Below are positions 20,134-33,345 of a stretch of 64,000 nt of DNA, piece after piece (the first letter of the stretch is position 1; every line of letters begins with the position of its first letter). The notes beneath the pieces were generated by a model. That model was not told where the DNA came from. It saw only the letters and a list, made by a program, of their open reading frames with translations, and ran no database searches. The stretch is taken from contig OX485805.1 in assembly GCA_950295325.1 (NCBI GenBank), positions 3,412,501 through 3,476,500 on the forward strand. The letters are read 5' to 3'. The translations under genes were made by a program, and so were the position numbers. Origin of the DNA: Polytrichum commune (lineage: Eukaryota > Streptophyta > Polytrichopsida > Polytrichales > Polytrichaceae).

Positions 20134-20300
20134 GGGGGGTCAAAGGCCTTATCGTGACCCGGAGTAACTTAGTTGTTTACATGAAAGGATAGGCCACAAA
20201 TGAGCATTATTTCTTGATTTCCACTTGGGTTGCGCTAGTTCGCCCGGGTTGGTTGTATTTTGGGTTCTTTTGCAATTGCATCATCAATTTGTGCCAAAAA
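20134..20300 (+). repeat. Dispersed repeat K, copy 1
   Basis: Matches 49676-49845: GGGGGGTCAAAGGCCTTAT against GGGGGGCCAAAGGTCTTAT, TTATTTCTTGATTTCC against CTATTTCTTGATTTCC, and GGTTGTATTTTGG in both. The type is unknown; possibly a retroelement end. Confidence 0.6.
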
Positions 20301-20879
20301 GGGAGAAGAAATAGATTGCATGATTGTAGAATGATCATAAAGTAGTGGTGAGACCACACGGTCCATGTGTATGTTGACCTTAAAATATAGGATGTGTCGC
20401 ATATATTAAAAAAATATTGCCAAGCACGTCCCAAGTATATTATGCTTGTACTTCGGACACTAGTAACCTACTCATAACATTGTTAAGCTTCTTGTTCCCT
20501 CACCCCTTTATAAAACAAAAGAGATACCATGTTCCATGGGAGAGAACTTACTAATCTTGGTTGGTATTAATCACTAACCTTGTGAGGATATGTCATCACT
20601 ATCCCAAAGTCGTGTTAAGTTACATAATGTGAAGTAGTTGACAACATACATCCCTCATGTTAGAGGGTCTTGTTAATCAAACAATGGTTACCATATATTC
20701 TTGCTGCATATGTTTCTCATAAGAAAGTCATTGCCATAGATGAAGACATCACCACGCGGAACAAGTATGTCTCTCAACCGAGACCACATCTTGGATCACA
20801 TACGTGCCCAACAATTAAGTTTGTAAAAGAGTTTTGTTGTGGGTCTTTTAAGAGGGTGTTTTTTGGTTCAACCAAGCCC
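20301..20879. other. Unassigned sequence
   Basis: No recognisable gene or repeat. An open frame starting at 20670 runs into the following foldback element and has no motif. Confidence 0.45.
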
Positions 20880-21030
20880 ATCATAACATTGTTTAGATTC
20901 ATAACATTGTTATGCGGGACTGTCAATATTCCACGAAAGATTCTCCATATTCAGACTGAATGTGAAAAATATTTTGTGAAATATTGTCAGTCCCACTGAA
21001 CATTGTTATGAATATGAATAGTGTTATAAT
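20880..21030. mobile_element. Foldback MITE family T, copy 1
   Basis: Left ATCATAACATTGTTTAGATT and inverted right ATTATAACACTATTCATATT. The inner parts TAACATTGTTATGCGGGACT and AGTCCCACTGAACATTG pair imperfectly. It is related to 60563-60732 (same CATAACATTATTCA end and GTGGGAC block), and one end recurs at 21860-21909. No target duplication is evident. Confidence 0.6.
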
Positions 21031-21859
21031 TGACCTTAGCTCCCTCTCTTAAGTGTCAAGTGGGAAGGTTGATCAAGACAAAGAATATGTAGTGGTACTT
21101 AGTACAACCACGTGCTTATTTGTAGAAGCAACCTAATCAAGAAAATTGGGTTGTAATTGCCTCTAGAAGTTCACTTATGCTTTTTGGTTGGAGTCATATG
21201 GCTTTCAGGGCCAAAATTCCGAACAATACATCCTCTACAGATATATCCCTCCATTATGAATGGAATTAGAAATCTAGTCAATAATATCCATAAATGACAT
21301 ACTAGTGAAAGTGTTCTCCCATAGAAGTCTTTGCATGGGGAATTGTTGGAGGTAGAAACATTCTTTAGAAGTCAAGCAATGCTTGCAAAAGAAGTCCTCA
21401 CATGTGCCCATGCTCCCCACAAATACAATGAAGTAAGTTAGTAAAAGGGTACACCGTGTGTTATAAGACTTTCTTACATGTTATCGATGTCAACAAGGCT
21501 ACAATGCTTCCTCAAATTAGTCAACACGTTCACTCCCTTGTGAAGAAGATTTAGCATATTGAATATGCATGTTTCTTTGCAATTGCGTGCACTTGGATCA
21601 TGGGTTTCCATTATCTAGTTAAACCGGCATAACTTTGCATCCCTTAAAGACTACAACCGTGTTATGATGTCGTGAAACTATCTTAAGATCCCCATCGGCC
21701 GACCCAAACCCTTCCCATTCTTGCCACTTACTACAACATTTTTTGGTTGGATGCGATGATGCTTCTATTTGGGGTAGAGCGCAACATAGACTATTTCATG
21801 CACTCATTCAAATCATTGTGTAGCGAGAAGGAGGAGTGTGGCTCCATCGTGTGGCTCTG
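21031..21859. other. Unassigned sequence
   Basis: No gene or repeat recognised. Confidence 0.45.
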
Positions 21860-21909
21860 GAATATTGTCAGTCCCACAGAACATTGTTATGGATATGAAT
21901 AATGTTATG
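21860..21909. repeat. Isolated end of MITE family T
   Basis: AATATTGTCAGTCCCACAGA, then ACATTGTTATGGATATGAATAATGTTATG-type sequence, corresponding to the right arm of 20880-21030 and 60563-60732. The left arm is missing. Confidence 0.6.
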
Positions 21910-23604
21910 TGAGGGGTTGATACGTCCTTTTTTTTTATATAATAAAGATTGAAACGGGAAGCCCGTGAAGAAATTAGGGATAGCACGTGTGTGTGAGAGA
22001 GAGAGGCTTCACCTTGATCATAACTGCAGGCTCATATGTGAACCCAAAACATGTTTGCGGAGTAGGGCTTTGGGGCAAGTGCTCGAGACTTAGTATTGAT
22101 ATGTGGAGAAGCTCTTCATTCACACTTGTTTTCAAAGGCAAAAATCATTTTAGTATTAAGTTTTGTTGACCTTGGTCACAACCCTTAGTTTGGGGGCCAT
22201 GACAAGGTGAAATCCACATTCATTTCTAATAGCCTTGGTTGGGACACAATGCAGACTGAATGCTCACCCTGCATTTGATTGTGGGTAGGAAATCCCTAAG
22301 TGGTCTCGCTTTAAAATTTATGTGACCACCAAACATTATTCATTTCATGACATGTATGATAGCATGTTTGACTTTCTCATTCATGGTATGACATGGCCAA
22401 TCTCATTTTTGGCGACCTAGTGCGAATTCAAAGTGAAGAGGTCCCCATAGCTCCAAAACTCCAAAGATTTGATGTGCAATTTGTCATTTTTCCTTGCCAA
22501 CTCGTTAGGGAAAATTTCACTCAAATTCTTAGTGAAAAGTTCCACATACATTTTTGGGGCATTGGATTGAATGGGGAAATCGTCTCTTCTTGTTATGAAT
22601 TTGGACACCCAAAAAATTGACATTGAACCAAGTTTCATACTTAAAGTTTAGAGTTCCAAAGTGATAAGAGGCCAAATTGAAGTTTGCTTTTGTTGGGACA
22701 ACCACTTGTAACCGACCATCTTTTGATTTGGACATGTAACCAACCAAGAATTTGTGTGAACAATTCTAAGTTCACAAAGATGACATACGAATGGTCAAAT
22801 CCACCATACAGATCTAGATTTTCTTGAGTAAGCTGTTGAGTTAAAATGAATTTCTGAAAGCAATTTTGGAGTGATTTGACTCGAACCTTTAGAGATTAAG
22901 TGATCTCATTAAGCCTCCCAAATGTGTTCACTATTGAACCTAGAGCAATAACTATATTTTAAGCACATAATCCAATCCCATTGTAGAATGTGTCTTCTCG
23001 TGTCCGTTTGTCTTATAGTGCCCATTTCTAATCACAAACCTTTTACATACTAAAGGCCCACACTCGTACCTTACTTTGAATCTATCATGACTTGGTTCCG
23101 TGAAGTTTGGAGCCAAAGACATGAGTGCCATAAGTTAAGTTAGTATTGGTGATGTGAGCATTGGGGGTCATGAAAAAAACACATTCAATACCCGGCCGCC
23201 CCATAAGGCGAGGAAAGTCACCTTTTGAGCACAAAATAGTGTGGATAACTACACTCGGGCCTATTTTAGGCCACTCGATGCTTGCCCATGATCGGGTGGC
23301 CCTTTGGGATGCGCACACGATTGAACTCTATAGAGTCACAAGGATCCAACTGTTACCATCTAACTTATCCGGAGAGAGTGTTTTTGTGTATTATTTGTAT
23401 AATTATTTTTACTTTGGCCAATGGCAACAAACCCCAAGTCAAGCCAAGACACTTTGACAAGGCTCTCCTATTCACTTCACCTCCCACTTGTCTCTTGGAT
23501 TTTTATGTCGAGTGGAGTTTATTGGTGCCTCGAGTATCCACACTACCGACATTTAAGAGCTTCAAATGGTTTGAAGATACACACGGACATCTATAAGTGA
23601 ATTG
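21910..23604. other. Unassigned sequence
   Basis: Several short open frames of 60-104 codons overlap each other on both strands (22.4-22.7 and 23.1-23.6 kb). None shows a recognisable motif and none is favoured by composition, so no gene is called. A T run lies near 21930. Confidence 0.45.
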
Positions 23605-24000
23605 TCCCCATAAGGTAGATGGGTCTTAAGTGGCTCATTTTCTTAATTGGACCCCTAGATTTGATTGGTATCTGGTCCGGTGAGGATCAAAGTGAAAATA
23701 TCATAAAGTCACGTGTTGAAAAGAGATTAGCCTATGTCTTCACATGTGAATAACTACTCTACACTCAACAATTAACACAATTGGGAGGACCTATGTATTC
23801 AATTGAGATATCAGCAAACTTGCACTTTTAGTAACCGTAATTAAGTAAGGGGAGGTCCGATTTCAATATGGTTTTTGCAAGTGTTTCAATGTAGAGCTGC
23901 TAATGCAACTCAAGTTTTGTTGTGTAAATCGAATTGGTAGAAGTTGGAGAACATTAAAAACAAACCAAGTTACACCCACGTACCTTACATGAAATCTAAA
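23605..24000 (+). repeat. Dispersed repeat D, longer copy
   Basis: Aligns with 46985-47370 over nearly 400 bp: AAGGTAGATGGGTCTTAAGTGG, TTGGACCCCTAG, ACTACTCTACAC, GGAGGACCTATG, then AACTCAAGTTTTGTTGTGTAAA and AAGTTGGAGAACAT. It shows that repeat D extends at least 400 bp. Likely an LTR or another non-coding part of a retroelement, since coding motifs are absent. Confidence 0.65.
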
Positions 24001-24201
24001 ATGAATTGTCTCATTAGTGTGGGCCAAAGTAATCCTCGTAATGAGAAATAATGCGGATCACATAAAGTGTTCACCCATGCCAAATCTCTAGTTTAGGATT
24101 AGTGTGGTCCACATTGATTGGTGTTCCAAGAAAACAATGTGGGTAATCGTTCTATTTGATGCTATTTTTGTGTCAAAGCTTTTAAAGTTCCAATGATAGC
24201 C

Positions 24202-24362
24202 ATCATAACATAACTCAACACCCATTGTTTGTTCAGTGGGCCCTCGGAATGTAACAATTGGATGCTTGGAAAGCTAAGTCTCCTGCTTAGCTTTTTGAGT
24301 GTCTGATTGTTATATTCCGAGGGCCCACTAAACAAGCAATGGGTGCTAAGTAATGTTATGAT
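24202..24362. mobile_element. Foldback MITE with 57-bp arms
   Basis: 161 bp. The left arm starts ATCATAACATAACTCAACAC and the inverted right arm ATCATAACATTACTTAGCAC; about 51 of 57 positions agree, with GTGGGCCCTCGGAAT in both. The ends (ATCATAAC) are the same as in family T, but the interior differs. The loop carries the small palindrome AAGCTAAG/CTTAGCTT. No ORF. Confidence 0.85.
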
Positions 24363-25339
24363 AACTATGATTGGCTCTTTAATGTATCTTTTTGCACTTA
24401 GATTGGTGCATCCAACTCATACACATGGTTTAAAGCATATGTCACCTTCTCAAGCAACTATGGCATGGAAAGCCTTACACTTCTTGCAAAGTCTTCTTCA
24501 AACCACAAGATGTAAATTTAAATGTGTTAGGGTCATTTCACACGCGAGATTGAAGGCCCGTGACCATTGCTTTCTAAGATCTTTCATTGGTGAAAATGGC
24601 CGAGACCGTCCAAGTTCAACCACTAGAAGGTGAAGACCTAAGCATCCAAAGAAGTTACCATGGATGAAAACTCTACACGGATTCCTACATGACATACTAC
24701 GATTTAAAAAAAATTGGGTCAGGTCCACTTCCAAGAGATACATATGATGCAAATTTCGGCAAACCATGCTAGTGGCATGTTCTTTGGATGAGAATGAAGG
24801 GACCCTCACAATTACATGGTAACGGCCCTTGGCTCGTGTGAAAAGTGGTCCTTAGTCGGAAGCCTTCAAAAGGACTTAGGAGAAGACTTGGGCTCTTGGA
24901 AAACATTACTTTCACCATCTCTAAACAATCAAGAGCGGCATTGATTATTTCCACCCACACTAATTGGATAATTTAGTGTAGCAATTTTGATACAGAATCT
25001 CTTGGCATTGAACGTCTAGCAAATTCTCTCACTCAATATAGTGTTGAAATTATCTCAAATGGAGATTGCATTACATTTTTCAGTAAATATTAGTTAGGTG
25101 GTATTGACATTAGGTTGTACGTTGGATTATATGTTTTTAGTATACTATAAAAGCAGTTTAGTTTTAGCCCTACTTCTGACCAAAATTGAGAGTCTTTATA
25201 GGCTGAGCCACAAGTGTCAATAATGAATTCCATACATCAATGTGAGTTGTGGTGTTTCTTCATCTTCAAGTTTGTTTAATTTATGTATGATCCCTAAACG
25301 TGCTCTAAGATAACCACACTTATATGTGCAATTAAGTTG
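24363..25339. other. Unassigned sequence
   Basis: Overlapping open frames on both strands (24.3-25.0 kb) have no recognisable motif. No repeat recognised. Confidence 0.4.
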
Positions 25340-25550
25340 TCCCACACTAATTTGTCAACATTTCACACTTTTTTTAGTACTTATTATCATAGTTGTAGAA
25401 TAGAAGAAATTTTGTCTTACCATGGTCTCTATATTGATGCATAGACAAGGTTATGTGTTGTTGTAATTTGATTTTGGTCAAAGGTAATTTTCATGGGTAA
25501 AGAGGCAATTCATTTGTGAAGGCCACCTAATTGTGCATATTGGTGTAGAG
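25340..25550. repeat. Dispersed repeat J, copy 2
   Basis: Matches 11985-12205 (see that entry). A shorter related piece with TGTGCAATTAGGTTGCCCCACA lies near 50320-50345. Confidence 0.5.
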
Positions 25551-27269
25551 GGAGCTCAAATAACATTGCTTGCTCTTGAAGGAAGGAAGACCTTTTAATG
25601 GGCATGGACAACGTGGTCCACACGTGTCTCCCCCAAGTTGAAGCCCATGGGTCCCAACATGGTTGGTTGAAAATACCTCAATTATGGATGTCTGGACAAG
25701 AGAGGGAGGATGCAACAAAAATCCAATACCAGAAAAGTCACTCATCCTAAGGGCACGCTTCCCATGTGTTGGCGAAGTCGGTGTACCCCACCAAACGACA
25801 AAAAGTTTGGACACCCTCCAAATGAAAATGTGCTCTGAAGAACGAGAACTGGCAACCGGATTGTACAGTACATGGATATCAAAAGTTGAGGAGGAGGACT
25901 TTACCATCTCTCCACACCAAAATTGAAAATTAACTTTCATTCAAGGGATTTGAAAATACTTGTTAGGACAATCTGTTCATGTAGACCTCAAAGTTCCATT
26001 ATTTGTTTCTTCATGGTGGCATATTGTTATTATTTAAGCCTTGCCCAAGTTTTTCATGTTTTTTGGATGTGATTTTGTTATTACGAGATCCCAACGTAGT
26101 CACTCTCACGACATTCAAATTGGATAAAATGTGATGACAACAAACATCCATGGAACATCCCTCCCTCCACTCCACTCCATGTGGAAGTGATGAATCAAGA
26201 TGCTTTAGGTGATACTAGCAAAAAATTCACCGTTGTTGCCATGATATTTTTGCTTTGCTAGAACGGACAACACATGGAAACTTTCCCCTTGTGTTATTTT
26301 AATTTCAAACATCTTAAGCTTGAACTTCCCATGATTGGGTTCAATCTTCACTTAAGCCGTTGTTCTGACATCCAACTTTTAATTGAGATTCATAGGCATA
26401 TTTTTAATTTCCCGAAATGCTCCAAACATATCCTTATGAATATTTCTTTAGTTCTTCATTATGATCTTTTTTCCCATCAAATCCTAATTGGGGGTGGTTA
26501 TGTTATATGTATAATGGACCTCTTGCTATTTGCCAAAAACTCGCCAAGTGTTAAACACATGTCAAACCACCTTCAACCATGACAAAGGTGTTGTGGATTG
26601 AACTTCTTAATGCTTTTGAGTTGAGGTTGGTTTTGTCACATTGAAGGGGCCATTGAGAGTTTACTTATTGCACATGGACACACCTATTACCCAAAGCATC
26701 AAACTACTTAAAAAACTTTGTTTTGATGCCATATTTTGATTTAGATGAATTGAAATAAGTGGAACTAGAATTTACTAAAATCTCAAAGCACAAGGACAAG
26801 ACGTACACCCTCCCATGCAACAATCCCCCACAACCCTTTTATTGACCTTGCAGGCTTTAAATGGACAAGTTCACCTTGTCCACTAAAGAATGAATGTACC
26901 ATGCAACCTTTATGCAGAATGCTTTGTTAGACGATGTTCTTAGGATGTGGCAACGGATATATGTACATGCTCACTTTTCAACCTCAACCAACCACTAACT
27001 TCCAATATATAACTACTACCCATGCTTGGTAAAAACCATGAATTCCTCAAGAGATTTGACGAATGTGATATTTTGGAAGTCGTACACAACGTTCTTGGTG
27101 ATGTTTTCACATCATAAACTTTAGTGAGTCATGACCGGTTGCCAACATTATTATCTATATTCATTTATGGAAGTTGTTTTTGAACAATCCGATTCATACC
27201 GCACATGTTTGAAGAAACAAACACAAAAAGCATAATCAATGCATGTGGTCCAATTGGATATCGAATTGG

Positions 27270-27272
<3 letters not shown>
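25551..27272. other. Unassigned sequence
   Basis: Open frames of 137 (minus, 25527-25940) and 102 codons (plus, 26274-26582) are the longest here. Neither shows a recognisable domain. The 25.5-25.95 kb block is less AT-rich and open on both strands, which may indicate decayed coding sequence, but I cannot name it. Confidence 0.4.

Positions 27273-27300
<28 letters not shown>
27273..27300. repeat. (CT)n microsatellite
   Basis: About 14 CT units. Confidence 0.93.
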
Positions 27301-27304
<4 letters not shown>

Positions 27305-29534
27305 ATCAAGGAGATTGTACTTATATCTACTTATAATGCCTATCAAATTGTGTCATTGAACCAATGCCAATATTTTATTTTTTTGTATGTGATTTGACTT
27401 GCCTAGTGGTGAATTATTATGTTATTTCTTATTTTTGTTCTTTTGGTTGGGTGCATGATGATGATATATATATATTTTACAAAGTACCCAAACAATGTTT
27501 AAACATCCGATTAAGGGGAGATTTCTCCCATATCAAGTAATTTATGGGCAACACGTCATTATGACCAATTTATCCTACTCATATCTAGTATATATTGGGT
27601 TGTAGAGTTACCCTAAGTTCTAGACTTTCATTTGAATGTGGACTCTACATGGGGATAGTTTAAGCATATAAACATTGTTGGCCTCGTACTTGTTGATGCT
27701 TATTATGCACATACTAGAGTTGGAGGAACCAAATGGACCAAAAATATGGCACTAATGTAAGTTTTTTATGAGGGGACTTTGTAGTTAATGCATTTAACAT
27801 TGAATATGATGAAATGCCTAATTTTTACTTGCATCAATTTTTTTCAAAGTGATTCTAACTTGTGGACATGAAGAATAGTTGTTGGAAGTGTAGAACACAT
27901 GTTATATGCATGTCTAACAATTTTCATTGTGTGGGTGCATGTGTGGCAACCAAATTCAAGGATGTGTACCTTCACAGGACTAATTCAGTCATAAACTATG
28001 TAGTTGACAAGACATAATAATTTGTTGGGTTGCTTATTGATCATAGTATTGTATTTGAAAAATAGGTTGATCGATAAGTGTTGGCATAACTTCATTTGGT
28101 ATGATTGTTGCTTGTACAAAATAGTTGTTCGATTTAAACAACTTTCATTGACTATAAGTATACTACCTTATCTCATTTAAGATACATCTTCTTGCTTAAA
28201 AAAAAAAGCAAGGAAATTAACGAATGTTTGTTAGGTTATGTGAAATAAAATTCAACTGAAGATATGTGACATATTTTACAAAATGAAATATAATTTGCTA
28301 GGGTTACAACTCATCTTACATATTCCAATAGCGAGATGAAGAAGGCATTTCAATGATTGTTTAGTATGTGCAAAACATTCAATTTGCAAAGGAGGTCAAT
28401 GGCATGTGCTACACAATTCAATGGGGCAATACATAAAACAATAAAACCACCCTTTACCCATATTATTTAAAAAAGATATATAGCCTCTAATTTCAAGATG
28501 ATTTTTCTTGCAAATGAATTCAATTGAACTATGTCATCGGGCACCCATCACCTTGTGTACTTTATTACCTTCACGATCAAGTGCATTTTGATTGCTATTT
28601 TTGGCTCATGGTTTTGTCCACGCAAAAATGTAGGCTCCACGTGGGGGAAATTTGTTTTGAGATTGAATGTGTTTGACTTAACTGAAACCAACATTGCATT
28701 AAAAATTTGTAGAGTTGTCTACACTTAAGGGAAACTTAAGACTTTCTTTTAAAAAATGATGCATCAATAAAGATCCAAACCTACTAGGGGATGATTGTAT
28801 GGCACCCATCAAGACCAACATCTTGCCATATCTTTTGAGGATTGCAAAAGAATGTGTGCATTATCCGTGATCTTTTCCTTCCCTTTCCTTTAGAAAAACA
28901 TTGTAATTTCCTTGCTTTGCAACAATTTTGACACTTGTCATGTCACATCATTTGTGACAGGGTTTGACGTGGCGTGGTGCACAATCCTTATCTATTGAGC
29001 TTTTGGTAGGTGGATTTGACAAGACATCACGATGCTTATCTATTGAACCTTGTTGAGAGGACTTGACAAGACACGACTAGTTGTGCGAATGCAACTTTCC
29101 AACCAAGCAATCGCAATCAAAGCCCTCTTCCACTTATCCTAGTATACACTTGTTGGATCCTTGGTCACACATGATCATGATAAGGAGAACCGGATAACAT
29201 TCCCACCCGTGTATGAACACCGACATTTCTTTTTCTTTTTCTTTTATATGTATTGTACCCAATTACAATTTTCCCTACAATTTTTTAGCTTGGTATGGGT
29301 GTTTTTGTTGGAGTTGGTTTTAAGTGTAGAACCATTTGACATCATTGTTGAAGGGAGTGATATTTTTTAATATTGATGTTGTTGACCAAAGTGTACTTCA
29401 TTTATCGTCTTAGTGTGGTCCATGATTTATTCGGCCATCATGTATGTTATTGGGGTGGTTGAGGCAAGGTTGAGGCAAGGTTATGGCAAGCTGATGAGCC
29501 CAGGCAAGGTTGCACACGTCACAAATCGATGGTG
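27301..29534. other. Unassigned very AT-rich sequence
   Basis: No gene, terminal repeat or family resemblance recognised over about 2.2 kb. From about 29455 to 29510 several GGCAAGGTTGAGGCAAGG-like short repeats appear. Confidence 0.45.
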
Positions 29535-29700
29535 TTGAGGTTGAGGTCATTTGAGAAAGGTGTTCAATAGCATCTTTTGATAGCTTGAGGTTGAGGTTGT
29601 TTGGGAAAGGTGTTCAATGACCATCTTGGATAACTTAACTGAAGGTTGAGGTCATTTGGGAAAGGTTCAATGTCCATGTTGGATGACTTAACTCAATATT
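29535..29700. repeat. Short tandem repeat, three diverged units of about 50-58 bp
   Basis: Units contain GGTTGAGGT(C/T)(A/G)TTTG(A/G)GAAAGGT followed by TTCAATG and GGATGACTTA-like ends, starting near 29535, 29586 and 29643. Confidence 0.7.
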
Positions 29701-32700
29701 TACAATATTAAGGGTCCTCATTGATATAATTGACACATGATGTGTGCTATTCAAATTTGATTCAAGACCTACCTCATAGTTGATTCCACTATATATTTTT
29801 AAAATAATGCATATTAACAATGTCATGGATTCACATCCTAATGACATAAAATAATGTGCGTTTTCATGCAACAAGCCACAATGTTAGTTTCATTTATTAG
29901 ATTAGGAGAAGACAAATCACAAGCCACATATTTAGAACAACTATGGATTGCAACAATAACTACACTAAATAGTCCTATTAGTATGGGTGAAAATCAGCTT
30001 GGAAATAATCAACATGGACCACACTAATTTTATAGTGAATTCACGTGACCCCGGGTCTTCCCCTAAGCCTTTGTGAAGACTTCCAACCAACACACTGAAT
30101 ATTAGTTATAGGACAAAAATAGCTAAAAAAAACTAATCACCCACATTGATCGTCTAGAAATACAATTAATGTGACCTAGATTGGATTTCATCGTAAGAAT
30201 TAGCATAGGCTCTAGAAAATTATTGTAGTCCACAACACTAGGACTATTAAGTGTAATAACAACTTCAACTTGGGTATTTTCTTTGAGGGTGATAATCCTT
30301 GATACACACATGGTTGAAACTACGCCAAAGCAAATACTATCTTGAGATTTTGTCCTTTCTTATAAGGTGTTTAAAAGGAGTAGACACACGTTCATCCCAA
30401 TGTCTATAGCGTGACAAGATCACCTTCAACTCTTAGCCTTAGATGGTGTAATCCACTCCAAAAAGGTTACATGAACATCACTCCTACAAAAATTAGACAT
30501 TGAAACATTTAAAAAAACATCTAAATAATGTGAGGGTGCAATGTTGCATGTTAGTTTTGGACTTCGGCTTCTTATGGTCATCAAGAGATGAAGAGGAGTA
30601 GCCTCTTGTAGGTATACTTTGTAGAGCCACCCAAGGACGAGAATTGAAGCAAGGGAAGATAGTTGTGGAGCGAGGAGACAACGAGAGAGAGAGAGAGATG
30701 CTTAGGAATGCCAAGATGCCAATGGAACGTGCTCGGGAACGGAACCATAGCTCAGGAACATAATTTTGGCAATTATGACATATCAAGGTATGATTGTGAT
30801 GGATTAGAGGCAACTTGTGCATGATTAGTGTTGAAATTTAAGCTCAAAGAAATACTTACTTGAGCATCTTGCCTCATAGCCAGTGACATGCATGCCAAGC
30901 ACCAACAACCTACCCATCCCCCCGGGCTGACACCTATCCAGTTCCAGTCGCGACCTACCCATTTGCAACAACGACCTACCCTTAACCAATAGCAACCTAC
31001 CACAAACTAGTAGCAACCTACTGTAAACTTGCATCCACCTTGATGAGCTAGCTACATGGCGCCTTCATTGGTCTTCCTCCTACCCCTCAATCACATGGAG
31101 GACCCAATCCTCTACTGCCAACAAGCCCAAATGGTATCGAAAACAAAAACATTGTTAAATACCCATACCCTGCTTGGTATCAAAAATATGAAATCCTCGT
31201 TATAGATACCCAAATGGTTTCCAAAAAAGATGACATCAAATCAATCTCATGCACAAGTGAACAACTTTAATTGGAATTGTAACTTTGCTCCCAATTCCCT
31301 TCTAATACCATAATGGATGTTTCTCCAACACAAATTTATTTTTCATTTTTCTCCCAGTTGAATTACTATATTCAACTCTAAATATAGAGCTCATAGCCTT
31401 GGGAATCTTTTGTACATCAACAACTGGTTTATAATTTTATTTGTCCGTTACAATTAGCTTTGAATGCCTTAAGTACCTAGTACCATCTTGCAAAGAACAT
31501 GCAAAGAATAAGTTTCCACAAATTTGGGCTTATGTCAAGTTTGCTTATAAGCACGGCAAGAACGTGGTTCAAGATGATCCCTACACACACATCCTTCTTC
31601 CTTTTGATTTGGTTTGCAATTCATGTGACAATGTAACGTTCAAGTTACACATTATGAGTTAAGGTTTGCAACTAATATGAATTTGTATTTTATAATAGTG
31701 ATTATGGTAAATATTAAGGACATAACCTGGTGATTTACCCTTCACATCCTTGTAACGTGGCCTACAATATACACCATCATGTATGAAAACACCGAATTCT
31801 ACTTAAATCTTTAACTATTCACTATGTTTTCATTCTTTTACTTTTAGTTAGGGGTAAAGGTCCATTGAAAGGAATTGAGAATGTAAATCCAAATAGAATG
31901 AACCCACTTTGTAAGTCTAGAAATCAAGGGGCAATACATCATAAATCGATGTAGGGGTCTTTCTTGAAGGTAGATGTAGTTGATATTTGAATGGTCATTA
32001 CATCCAAAGGGCTAAGAATTAACAAACAATCTTTGTGTCTTTAAAAAGAACACAAGATGCAGTAGACGATGAATTGTTTGTTTGTGAAAAATGAGCAAGG
32101 TTTGAAAGAGATGTCATCAATTAATATCTTGAAGCCCTGGGGCTATATAACTAGTATTGGCATGTGCCATCCCAATCCTTTACACCCATGCAAATGACAC
32201 ATCACTTTCAAGAAAGAGGGGGACATCAAAGCAACTACTGCCACCACCATTACCACATCGTCCATTGTATAACAAGTTTCATGTTGTTACAATTGTAGTT
32301 TTTTTATTGACCCAAGTTATTGTATCATTTTCCACCAATGCATGCGAAATAATAACTTACGCCATCTCCGCACCATATGCTCACTATGCCATTGTAAAGG
32401 GTCGATCCTTTTCAACAACTTCAACATCAACAACCGTCTATAGGGCATTGTATTGTAGATTGAATCAATGGCCATGTATGATTGTGAAATGCTCAACCTT
32501 ACTTTTAAATTCACACCAATTTCAATCACATTGGGCACTCTTCATGCTGCAAAACAAGTTGTTTAGAACAATATTGAGCCATTGAACACACCGATTGAGG
32601 ACCAAAATGTCACCCCAAAAAAGTTAAAATCAAACATGCACAAATTGTGAGAATTGAGAAAACAAAAATGGTTGGAAAAATCCACTTGGGACAGTAGGGG

Positions 32701-32904
32701 TTAGAAGACTTGGTCATCTCTTGGGCTCCTCTTGAGTAACCTTGGTGCTGAACCATCAAAATTTACATGTACATGACATGGTTCTTTGTAAGTGAGCCTT
32801 TAAGCCTTTATTGGCCCTAGTGACTTGATGGGTCATCTCTTGCTAGCCCGCCACCTCACCATTATTGGGGTTTTTTGCTTGGCATGGTGATTCTTATATA
32901 CTTC
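29701..32904. other. Unassigned sequence
   Basis: A minus-strand frame at 30493-30822 (109 codons) has a Ser/Leu-rich beginning and then NSRPWVALQSIPTRGYSSSS, a composition seen in organelle-targeting leaders, but it matches no family I recognise and lacks a plausible continuation. 30880-31030 holds about five imperfect repeats of GCAACCTACC. A 142-codon plus frame (32157-32585) starts 15 bp after a TATATAA and shows no domain. None is called as a gene. Confidence 0.35.
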
Positions 32905-33345
32905 AAGATTAGATAGGCACAAGTCCCGCTAGATTTCGATCTGATATGAAGGAGAACAATGCTCCAAGGTGAATTTGATCCTTATAGAAGATTACTAAGA
33001 CTTGAGCAAGGAGGCAAGTTTTTTTGCCCATGGATGTTGCCAATTGCAAGAGTCAACTATCTTTAGCAGTTTGGGCAACACCCCAAACCAAACAAGTTCC
33101 AAAGATGGAATCCATCATTTGGTCAATGAACTTTAACCACCTCTAGAAGAGGCATATGAAATCTAAAATTGGAGATTCAAATTCTCACATGTGTGTTTTT
33201 CAATTTTGTATGTGTGCATATTCTATAATTCAAGGGCCACATCCACCCCACCATCCAAATTGAGAATAAATAAGATTTTCACCAATTGCTCCAACTTGAT
33301 AAACGTTGGATCTTCTCAAAATTTGTTGGGAGGAAAATCAAAATC
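32905..33345. repeat. Dispersed repeat E, copy 2
   Basis: Diverged copy of 3783-4250. The TGGGCAACACCCCAAACCAA block is identical. If repeat E belongs to the L1-type LINE, this is an isolated fragment of that LINE. Confidence 0.55.

Noticed and set aside
25527-25940. 137-codon minus-strand frame as a gene
   Set aside because: The plus strand is also open over most of it and no motif is recognised.
30493-30822. 109-codon minus-strand frame resembling an organelle-targeted leader
   Set aside because: No homologous family recognised, no downstream exon, and surrounding sequence is repeat-like; not enough to call a gene.
32157-32585. 142-codon plus-strand frame with a TATATAA just upstream
   Set aside because: The TATA string is only 15 bp before the ATG, no domain is recognised, and a second frame is open on the opposite strand.
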